This document shows, piece by piece, positions 56,031 through 64,000 of a DNA stretch of 64,000 nucleotides. The translations under genes and the position numbers were made by a program. The notes under the pieces were generated by a model. It did no database searches, was not told the DNA's origin, and saw only the letters and a program-made list of their open reading frames with translations. Every line of letters starts with the position of its first letter. Position 1 is the first letter of the stretch. Origin of the DNA: Candolleomyces eurysporus (lineage: Eukaryota > Basidiomycota > Agaricomycetes > Agaricales > Psathyrellaceae); NCBI GenBank assembly GCA_027579435.1, contig JANBPK010000935.1:1-64000 (forward strand), written 5' to 3'.

Positions 56031-57590
56031 ATGCCAGTCCCTCCGATTCTTGCAAGACTATTTTCCAGCAATGACACTCCACAATGCCACGAGATCCCTT
56101 TTCTTGAAGCCGAAATCAGCTTCCTGACAGATGAAATATCCCTTCTTCAATCGAAGCTTCGAAGCCTTGAGGAGCTGCTCCAAAGTTACCACGCCGTTTC
56201 CTCCGCCGTTCGCAAAATGCCTTTGGAGATCTTGGGAGAGATCTTCTCCTTCGTCGTACCTTGTGCTAGGACTCAAGCACATAAGCGAAACCTCTCCAAC
56301 TTGGGCCTCGTCTGCAGGAGCTGGTATGACGCCGTGAAGCTGACCCACCATCTGTGGGACCACCTCCAAATCGAAGGACCGTTGTCCTACATCGACATTG
56401 TATCCTGGTTCCAAAAGGCCGGGAACGTGCCCAAGACGCTTGAAATGGTTATGAACCCTGGCAATTGCAAGTGCCACTATCCGAGTTTGGGTTGTCAACT
56501 GGCAAGCTCTGAACTTGCGAAAGTGTTGCTAGAAGGGCCGACGCTGGCCCATCTCTCTTTAGAATGTTTTGGGCCACGGTGCTTCCAAAACATGATATAT
56601 CGGATGCTGCAGGAACCGACCGACACTCTACTCCTTTCCAGCCCTCGTCCGTGGGATTCATTACGATCCCTCACGTTAATATTCAGTAACGACTGGCGCT
56701 GGGATCAGTCAGCGGGGTTGGATTCTCCATTCCTGCATATCCCATCCAGCGTGTCATCCTTCCAGCTCTACCTCCCATTCGGCTCCGGGAGAGAGTCTCT
56801 GCATCTTCCCCCATCCTTTCTCAAACGCCTAATCTCCTTCACCATTTCGTGCGGCTGGAATGTTGCACACATTCTGGGCGTTCTGCGGGACTGTGTCGAT
56901 GTTCAGACGTTGACCCTCGACTTTCAGGGTCAAGAGTGCAACTTCGTCTCCAATCCTGGGATACAACTCCCCAAACTTCGTTCCTTATGCCTCAAAACGA
57001 CACCTAATCTACGCATTCTCGAATCCGTCATCACCCCGCGACTCGTCGAATTGGACGTCGAATTCACACCAGACGACGAGTACGAACCCCAAAGGAAACT
57101 CAGGTCCTTTGTAACACTGATGGAGACGTCCGATTGTGCAGCGAGCGTACAGCACCTTCGTTTCGAATGCGCAAGTTTAAACGCCCTCGAGTTATCACAG
57201 ACACTTGGGCGCATTCCGAATCTCACTCACCTGACGCTCGACGGAGTCATCGGAACGGACAGTGATGCATTCACACTGTTTTCGAATCTGGAGCGCGCGA
57301 ATCGTAGAAGAAAGCCGAGCCTCCCTCGCCTAGAAGTCATGGATTTGAAGCATCTCCCGTCGGACTTCTTTTTCTGCCACCTTTCGAGTTATATCAAGTC
57401 ACGAAGCTGTCGTTACAAACGAGGAGAGGTCGATTCTGAGGGACATCCCGATAGCCTCAGGGAACTAAACCTGAATTTTCAGTGTTCCCGGCCCCCGGTG
57501 AATCGCAGTTTGAAGTTGGAGGCCTCCAAAGATGTGGAGTTATTCAAGGATTCGGGAATGGCGATTAGTATTGGTGCTCTGTATTTCTGA
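56031..57590 (+). CDS. F-box protein with N-terminal coiled coil, single exon
   Basis: A 519-residue intact frame. Residues about 25-50 form a coiled coil (EAEISFLTDEISLLQSKLRS). The F-box runs from about 58 to 115: VRKMPLEILGEIFSFV, LGLVCRSWYDAV and LWDHLQI. Leucine-rich segments follow (LRSLTLIF, LPKLRSLCLKTTPN, LPRLEVMDLKHL). The plan matches the F-box gene at 15331, so both are likely SCF ubiquitin ligase adaptors with different targets. The ATG at 56031 was preferred over an upstream non-ATG extension that would overlap the tRNA-Glu gene. Confidence 0.85.
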   Translation: MPVPPILARLFSSNDTPQCHEIPFLEAEISFLTDEISLLQSKLRSLEELLQSYHAVSSAVRKMPLEILGEIFSFVVPCARTQAHKRNLSNLGLVCRSWYDAVKLTHHLWDHLQIEGPLSYIDIVSWFQKAGNVPKTLEMVMNPGNCKCHYPSLGCQLASSELAKVLLEGPTLAHLSLECFGPRCFQNMIYRMLQEPTDTLLLSSPRPWDSLRSLTLIFSNDWRWDQSAGLDSPFLHIPSSVSSFQLYLPFGSGRESLHLPPSFLKRLISFTISCGWNVAHILGVLRDCVDVQTLTLDFQGQECNFVSNPGIQLPKLRSLCLKTTPNLRILESVITPRLVELDVEFTPDDEYEPQRKLRSFVTLMETSDCAASVQHLRFECASLNALELSQTLGRIPNLTHLTLDGVIGTDSDAFTLFSNLERANRRRKPSLPRLEVMDLKHLPSDFFFCHLSSYIKSRSCRYKRGEVDSEGHPDSLRELNLNFQCSRPPVNRSLKLEASKDVELFKDSGMAISIGALYF

Positions 57591-58381
57591 CTGGCGCTAT
57601 CATATATCCCGTTTCTGAGTTGGATTTATATATAGTAACCGGTGCAGGAATCTACCTTCTCCCACAATATATTCTTCCGAAAACTTGCAAGATTAATAGC
57701 AAGATTAATAGCTCGGAGACGATGAATAGACTCAGAGAATCCGTGAAGTATATTGAGCCTGCGCTCCCAGTCTTCTGTTGAGGTTTGGATTTTCTTTATT
57801 CTTTATCGCTTATATTGCGACTAAACATTCTATCTCTTTAGTCGACGCTCTCATCGACGTTTCTCCTATCCATTCTATTTATAATTTTCTTAGTCGGTTT
57901 AAGATCGGACGCCAGTGTATAATCGCTTAGTTTACGTCCGCCGCCCCTCAGGTCTTTTCTTTTATCTGAGGGTGCGTATTCATACTTTATCTCGCCATTA
58001 TTCTATTACTTACTAGTAGATTCAGTCTTGCAGTTGTCTCTACTAGCCGTCCCTGCCGATCATCCTTCCACCGTCAGCCGTCTATATTCGACATCTTCAA
58101 CCAGACATATTCTGCCAGTGTATGTTGACTGTTCACGCCTGAATTGCAAGTTCACTTGCGGCTGAGAAGAAACAGGTGTACGTTTGGGTTTATATTCATA
58201 CTTCGACCTCTCTGGACAATTCCCGTGAAGGTCAGTTTAATGGCCACTCAGCGATTCGGCACTCAACACCCAAACAGCGTCTCCATATGGGCTTGAGAAT
58301 TTATGATGCAGAGGATAGAAGGTACAAATTTGCGACCTGATGAAAGTAGCTAAGACCAACGTGACTCTCAAAATATTGAAA
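57591..58381. other. Intergenic region between convergent genes
   Basis: AT-rich spacer with no frame of note. A 13-base direct repeat (GCAAGATTAATAG, twice in tandem near 57690-57715) is present. Confidence 0.5.
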
Positions 58382-60196
58382 TCAACGAAGGCAACCTAAA
58401 GGGACTAGTCCACGCTCATAACGAGCTTCAGAAGAAGACGATGGAGGAACCGGCATATCGACGACGGCCCAACCATCGTCAAAAATCTGCACAACTTTCA
58501 CCTGGTCCCCAGCCCGAACCGTCAACTCATCCGGCATGGAACGAGTAAACGGTCTCAGCACCTCGGCAAAAACTGCTCCTTCCCCAGAAGTCTCGTGTGA
58601 CGTAGAGATTGTGCTATCAGAAAATGGGTCCGTGGTGTGCGACGAAGTGGAGTGAGCCAAGCCCGCAACCCCGTCAGCGAAGGGGTCCGCGTTGATCGCT
58701 GGGAGATTTTGGTGCTCTGGAGGGGAGGGGGAAGTATCAGGCGTATGGTAATTCCTGGAATCTGTGTTGGTGGTACGACTGAGAGGCCGGGTGGTAGTCG
58801 CGACCGATGATGACGAATAACCTGATTTCCGATCGCTCGAGATGTCGGAGGGCGGCTTTGGGAAAGCGAAGAGTTCCGGGGAGGGGTCGAACGGATTGGC
58901 GTTGGTGGGTCGGTGGCTGTTGGATGTGTCGATGCTGGGCCTATGATTGATGAAGAAGTAGCTGGAATTGCCACTATTAGAGCTCCCAATTGAGAACCTG
59001 TGGTCACCGGACTCGTTGGACGGAGTCGCCATGGGATAATCGAGCTCGTTGCGAGACCTCCGAACTTCAGCCATCGGTGGAAGACTGGGCACGTCCGAAT
59101 TGAAGTTGACTTCGAACTGTGCTGAACGGTCGAAAGTGGTCGCGAAACTGCTTCTGGCCGATTGTGGGTCCGGGATCTGGACAACGTGAACTTTGTCGTC
59201 GTTGTAGACGCGTGACGTCCGTTTCTTCGTGAACCACCAATGATGAATGCGCTGGTCGCGTCGCGTCTTGCGATGGTGACGAAGGAGGATAATGAGGCCA
59301 ATGATGAAGAGAATGGAGCAGATGACAGCGATAGCGATACCAGCCGCCTGAGGAAGCCCACCGCGGTCGGCTCCTCCATCCTCTCCGCCCGTATTGGTAT
59401 GAGTGGGAGAGGAACCATTCTGGGTACCAGATGGCGACAACCTGATCGTTGTCATATCGGCGGAATTGAGGGTTGAGGCACCCGACAATCCGCCTCCCGA
59501 CCCAGCCCCAGGTACACCTCCAGCATTCGCGACGGGCGCACCGGAGCCGTCCGTAGCTGAGTTAGACGTACCCTGGCCCGAATCGACGTTTGAAGAGTTG
59601 GGGAACGGCGATCCAAGATTGTTTCCGCTACCACCATTGACGCCTCCATTGGAGCTTGAGCCGCCTGGTCCAGTATCGGAACCGTCTGAGCCGTTGGATA
59701 TGTCTCCACCACCACCGTTGCCTGTACCTTCAGTCGAGCCTCCGGCACCGCCAGGAGTAGAAGAGGGAGTCGGGTTCTGCCCTCCGGAATCTCCTTGAGA
59801 CACGCTGGGAGCTGGCTGGCCGTTGCCAGAGTTGCCTCCGTTCGAGCCTCCAGTGTTACCCTCTCCGTTTGAAGGATTAGAGGGGCCGGTGCCACCGCCA
59901 GTTGAGGGTGGAGATGAAGGAGGAGGAGGAGGAGGAGATGCGACAGGCGCTTGAGTTGGCGTTGGCGTTGGCGAATTGGCGGGCGGCGGTGGAGTGTTTG
60001 CCGAAGCGCTCGTGGCAGCTGGAGGAGGGTTGCTGGTTGCTGGTTTTGCCAAAAGAGTGAATTTAATAGTTGGGAGAATAGGTACGTCGAGACCGATGAC
60101 CAGTCCCGGCTCCCTACGCTGAACCCGATCATCTGGGCTGGCGCGGTGGAGCTCCTTCAAATGGGATGATCGTCGTTCATGGCGCTCCAGGTACAT
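58382..60196 (-). CDS. Single-pass membrane protein with C-terminal SH3 domain
   Basis: A single-exon frame of 604 aa. Residues about 50-280 are low complexity: Pro-rich at first, then Gly/Ser/Asn-rich with Thr, as in a heavily glycosylated ectodomain. A transmembrane helix follows near 283-304 (GIAIAVICSILFIIGLIILL), then a basic stretch (RHHRKTRR) marking the cytosolic side. The cytosolic tail of about 230 residues is Ser-rich and ends with an SH3 domain near 543-604 (VFAEVLRPFTRSMPDELTV, GDQVKVVQIFDDGWAVV, GLVPLGCL). This layout recalls yeast Fus1 or Sho1-like sensors that bind proline-rich partners at the growth or fusion site. No clear N-terminal signal peptide is seen, so an upstream exon may be missing. 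Confidence 0.8.
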   Translation of the reverse strand: MYLERHERRSSHLKELHRASPDDRVQRREPGLVIGLDVPILPTIKFTLLAKPATSNPPPAATSASANTPPPPANSPTPTPTQAPVASPPPPPPSSPPSTGGGTGPSNPSNGEGNTGGSNGGNSGNGQPAPSVSQGDSGGQNPTPSSTPGGAGGSTEGTGNGGGGDISNGSDGSDTGPGGSSSNGGVNGGSGNNLGSPFPNSSNVDSGQGTSNSATDGSGAPVANAGGVPGAGSGGGLSGASTLNSADMTTIRLSPSGTQNGSSPTHTNTGGEDGGADRGGLPQAAGIAIAVICSILFIIGLIILLRHHRKTRRDQRIHHWWFTKKRTSRVYNDDKVHVVQIPDPQSARSSFATTFDRSAQFEVNFNSDVPSLPPMAEVRRSRNELDYPMATPSNESGDHRFSIGSSNSGNSSYFFINHRPSIDTSNSHRPTNANPFDPSPELFAFPKPPSDISSDRKSGYSSSSVATTTRPLSRTTNTDSRNYHTPDTSPSPPEHQNLPAINADPFADGVAGLAHSTSSHTTDPFSDSTISTSHETSGEGAVFAEVLRPFTRSMPDELTVRAGDQVKVVQIFDDGWAVVDMPVPPSSSSEARYERGLVPLGCLR

Positions 60197-63100
60197 AATC
60201 GTTCTGAACTCGAACGAAAGGAGAAGGGGTATAGACTAGAGAGTCGGGGTTTTTGGAGCTCAAAGGAGTGGAAGGGGTTGAGGTTACCGAGAGGCCCTAA
60301 ACAAAAATAGTGGTGCGTGTGATGGATGTGAGAGACATATGAGAGGGAAAAGAAACGTACGCAATACGCCCGTCCCGTAAACTATATACATACGACACCT
60401 CATGGAAGGTTTGAACCCGCGTTTATGAAATTTTAGCGTCTTCTTGACGACAAGACGCTGATGGAGTGACAAGCGATATCAATTAAGCACTTCGGACCGG
60501 GGAATATATCCATTCGTACCACATGGCATGCCAAAACGGAAACATACCGGACGCGCGCCTTCAGCGCTCAGCCGGACGCAATGCTCTGCGTCGCATATCT
60601 ATCGTTCCCACTCCACATCAATGGCAAAAAGAACACAACGCCCCCCTAAAGAAAGCATGCAGTCCCATAGATACCAGCATCATATTCTGAAATACTCTGG
60701 ATAATGTGGAGCGCCAAGACTGTATAAAGAAGAGTTCCGTTTAGTGAAGAAGTGAGCAGACCGTGGTCGCGAAGACTTGACATACCCAGGCAAAAGCCAA
60801 ATCCCCAAGCATGCATAAACACGTCATTTGATACCCTTCTTGCCGTAACTTCAGTTTTCCCGAGACCGGAATTCCATTCAGAAACTACAGCATCTTCATG
60901 TTTGGGACAAATGAATTGAATGAGAGTCGTATTCGACCTTCTTCCTTTGGAGTTCCAGCTTTGTTTGAGTGGAGTGTCGCTGTAACTCGTATACTTTGCA
61001 GAGGAACCGCCGTGCAGGCTCTGGCTCAGAGGTTTCTAGAGTTCTCATATTCACACCCATAGATTACAGTTTGTGTACTTACCCATAACTTCGGATTAAG
61101 GGTCTTTCGTTCAGGGAAGAAAGCGAAACTGTAAATATCCGTCCGCAAAAAACCCAAAGGAGTATATCTTCCGCTCGAAGCTGCAGATAGTGGAAGAATA
61201 TTAGAAGGAGGACGGTGCCACAAGTCATATGGGAATCAAGTCTGGGCTCGACTTCGGAGACGATGATCGTCGTTCTCGGTGGTCCCACTCGTCTTGACAG
61301 TTGAGATAGACTTTGGATTGTTCACTCCACAGGGCCCATGGGGCAGCGCACAGTAATTTCGTAACGTTTAGTGTGAGACGACGCCAGGAACCACGCAAAG
61401 CGAACAGGGAGGGGCGCCTATCATCCAAGCTTGACTACGAAGGTACCTGGGAGGCTTAGCCGAATAGCGATAGACCGACGACCGCACAAGACACAGGCTT
61501 CGGCCATTGATCCCACGACCGACGAAGTGTTGAGCTTCTGCGCACTTATCAGAAAGAGTTGGGCAAGCCACACAAGTCAATCAAGCTTCGATAAACACGA
61601 CTTGAAACTTCCTGAATAACGCCGCGAATAAGTAACGCATAAGCGATAACAGGTCGTTCACAATGAAATCAAATGAACCGAGCGGAGTAAAGCTTCACAA
61701 AGAGAGAACCTACTTTGGATTTTGTCCTCGTTAAGAGATTTGAACGGAGTTGAAGTTTAGGAGAACGCGAAGGGGAGAGGGCCCTGCAAATTGAGCCATT
61801 GTAGCATCAAGAAGGCTTCGAGGTCGTGATGGGAACGAATGGAACGCCATCTCCAAAGTCGGGATAATTTCAGGAGCGGCGAAAGCTTGGGTATGGGGGA
61901 ACACCTAGGGATACGCCACCTTACCCGGGGGGCTTCCAGCGTCCGTAAGGAGCGGCTCTGAAACACCTCGTAGGAATTATGAAGACTTCTCCACGAGACC
62001 GCCCAACCCAAGGAATTTCTCATTGGGTCCACTGAGCACTAAGATTCGTTGTTGCTGGATATGGATAGAGATTTGGATGATAATAACCGAGAAAGTTCGT
62101 GCTTTGACCAGTTCCAGACAAAGCCTCGACCGTTCTCGGACCACTTCCGAGAAGTCTCGATAAACCGAGGAAAAGCGGGACCGCTCCCCGCCAAGTTATT
62201 GAGCAATCTCGCCTCGCTAGAGGTATATCTAGCCCTAACCGAATGGATGGGCGCATCATCAGGGCCTAATAAATGAATTTAAATCCAGTTATTGAGCCTC
62301 TTCCGAGTCCATGGATCGTTATCTCGTGAGAGCGGAAATGACAGGCGGATCGAGGACGAGGTGGAACGTACATACATATCCCGCAGTATCATGCGGTAGG
62401 AAAATGCGGTCACCGTTAGCTTCAGTAGATGCATAACGATATTACGTTCTGGTTTGTGCGATCCTCCCCTACGAACTAGGCGGGTCGATGCCTAGTCGGC
62501 TGTGGCCGCATGGGCACGATCAGATATGCGGTGAGAGAAAGATATCGAGCAACGTACGTGAGCGCCAAAAGGAAGCTTCGTGCGACAGCTTGCAGGCAGA
62601 CTCGGAGCTCTCCGTCATCTATGACGCCACTAAGAAGCACTCACTGGGAGATAGAACGCATCTGCAGGACACACCCTAAATAATTTGGCACCGCTGCCGC
62701 CTGAGTTACATACTTGCCTTGAGTTCTGGCTCTCCCATACGACATCTTCTATGTAGGCGGACAGGAGACTAACTAGCCACCCATGTCAAAGACGCCCAGC
62801 GTGTCAAAGTCCAACGCAAGGCCGCTCGCATCTCAAGGGTTCTTTATCGCTTCGAGAGCCTGGGATGGCTAAATTCCTTCGCGAAATCGGGAAGGCTAGA
62901 CATATATCTAATCATGGGGTCCTTCGTTAGCCGCTCTCCCGTCGAAAATCACACGAGAAGGCATGGCGTATTGACTCGCTTACTTGTCAGCTCCTCCCCA
63001 ACCTCCACCACCACCACAAGAGGCCCGATGAACGGGTATCGCGGACATCTTTCACTGTGCGTTTGTTTTCGTCCTCCAGGTGAGATGATCTTGCCGTATG

Positions 63101-63477
63101 ACTAGTGGGCACCACAAGCCATCCTTCTCGCAGTGACATGAGAATCCGATATGGATGAGCCTTATGATGAACGAAAACGTCAACCAGAGCACGGACCCGA
63201 AATGGGTGATCCGCGCACTAATGTTTGGCTCGGCCTTTGGATTCAAGCACGGACCCTCCCAGGTCCCAGAAGATGGAAGCAGACTCGACCTGGCACCGCT
63301 GCTCCTCATGCGTCTGAGCGATACTAGCACCAGCGCCCCGAGAAATTGAACCATACGAGCTGAATATATCGATAAATCTAGCACCACGGTATTAACAGCC
63401 GCAGAATCAATAACACACTCCCTCCCGGGTCTCCTCCAGCATGAATCTACAATAAAGCACATACCGTCGCTTGTCCA
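60197..63477. other. 3.3 kb region with no supported gene
   Basis: No long conserved frame. On the reverse strand, pieces between about 62030 and 61030 faintly resemble F-box gene sequence (for example SWRRLTLNVTKLL followed by ALWS near 61390-61330), but several frame changes would be needed. Otherwise short, scattered frames only. Confidence 0.4.
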
Positions 63478-64000
63478 TCATGCCTTACGCTTCAACTCTT
63501 CACCTCCAATCATAGCAATCGTAGCACCCAGACACCACCCCAACTCCTTGTTGGCAATTTTCTGTCCGATATCAACTTTGTTCGCTTCCTCAAACTCATA
63601 CCCTATCCTGAGGAGAGAATACATGAACGTCAGATCTAGGCACCACTCCGGCCTGCGTTCAATCTCTTCCATAAGGCTCGGATTTTCCTTCCAATGCTTC
63701 ACCTTCTTCCACTCTTCCGGCCCTTTACATATCGTTCGTGCCATATCCGCAAACGTTTCAACCGTGATCTTCTGCTTCGACTGGGAGAGCGGAGGAGGGA
63801 GGAGAGGTGCAAGGCGATCGTAGAAGTACGATAGGAGGAGGACCCGCCCATTTCTAAACGAATCGAGGAGCGAGGGCTGGTAGACCCCGTTAAACGAACA
63901 AGGCTTCAACTCGCACACCGCGTCCTTCGCCATCACCAGCCCCACCACCCTCTGACACGCCTCAAACCCACCCACGTCCTCACCCGCCATCGTCACTGTC
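63478..64000 (-). CDS. GDA1: Golgi guanosine diphosphatase (GDA1/CD39 family), C-terminal part
   Basis: The reverse frame encodes the last 172 or so residues and runs off the window. Conserved segments of the GDA1/CD39 nucleotidase family are present: PCSFNGVYQPSLLDSF, LLSYFYDRL, CLDLTFMYSLLRIGYEFE and KELGWCLGATIAMIGG. The last of these is the conserved C-terminal end of Gda1. The enzyme acts in the Golgi lumen and converts GDP to GMP, allowing GDP-mannose import for glycosylation. The apparent start at 63996 is only the window edge; the N-terminal half, with the membrane anchor and first apyrase motifs, lies outside. Ynd1-type apyrase is a less likely alternative. Confidence 0.88.
   Translation of the reverse strand, partial: TVTMAGEDVGGFEACQRVVGLVMAKDAVCELKPCSFNGVYQPSLLDSFRNGRVLLLSYFYDRLAPLLPPPLSQSKQKITVETFADMARTICKGPEEWKKVKHWKENPSLMEEIERRPEWCLDLTFMYSLLRIGYEFEEANKVDIGQKIANKELGWCLGATIAMIGGEELKRKA

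Noticed and set aside
58555..59418. Alternative reverse frame of 287 codons inside the SH3 gene
   Set aside because: It is a shifted frame of the same strand; the main frame contains the membrane helix and SH3 domain.
1..64000. CRISPR arrays, bacterial operons, riboswitches, rRNA genes or viral sequences
   Set aside because: None seen. Introns, tRNA structure and gene families are all fungal nuclear.

Overview
The window is eukaryotic and almost certainly from a basidiomycete of the class Agaricomycetes. Genes are split by many 50-65 base GT-AG introns. The families present are typical of that group: FunK1-type protein kinases, F-box proteins with an N-terminal coiled coil, DUF6535 membrane proteins, a CxC5/CxC6 (KDZ-type) transposon and a knottin-like small secreted protein. 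Exons were joined by hand from reading frame, splice sites and comparison of paralogues inside the window; boundaries may be off by a base or two, and less certain joins are flagged.

Layout. 0.6-8.6 kb: two forward FunK1 kinases flanking an F-box gene, with a decayed tRNA-Glu piece between them. 8.8-13.9 kb, reverse: a DUF6535 membrane protein and a Pex30/Pex23-like peroxin with a dysferlin domain. 14.1-17.5 kb: an intact tRNA-Glu(CTC), an F-box pseudogene, an intact F-box gene and a truncated F-box copy. 17.6-20.8 kb, reverse: a third FunK1 kinase and a small secreted Kre9/Knh1-like protein. 21.2-25.5 kb: an N-rich low-quality stretch holding an RTA1-like pseudogene and a diverged tandem duplication. 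26-28 kb: a Gcn4/CpcA-like bZIP factor. 29-36.7 kb, reverse: two more DUF6535 paralogues, one with an in-frame stop. 39 kb: a cysteine-rich secreted protein. 40-41 kb: an unidentified split reverse gene. 41.4-44.9 kb: APC2, the cullin-like subunit of the anaphase-promoting complex. 45.3-48.2 kb, reverse: a GH37 trehalase with a likely GPI tail. 49.7-55.2 kb: a DNA transposon. 55.9-57.6 kb: a second tRNA-Glu followed 92 bases later by an F-box gene. 58.4-60.2 kb, reverse: a single-pass SH3 protein. 63.5 kb to the end, reverse: the C-terminal part of a Golgi guanosine diphosphatase.

How it works together. Conserved single-copy genes (APC2, trehalase, bZIP, Pex30-like, GDA1) alternate with fast-evolving expanded families (FunK1, F-box, DUF6535), which show births, truncations and nonsense mutations. 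The most interesting unit is the 49.7-55.2 kb transposon. A 53-bp inverted repeat built of GGTCC-containing subrepeats brackets a CxC5/CxC6 RNase H-like transposase and, convergent to it, a long protein with an N-terminal cysteine cluster and a C-terminal RTC4-like domain. Four single N characters beside homopolymers break reading frames and look like sequencing artefacts.
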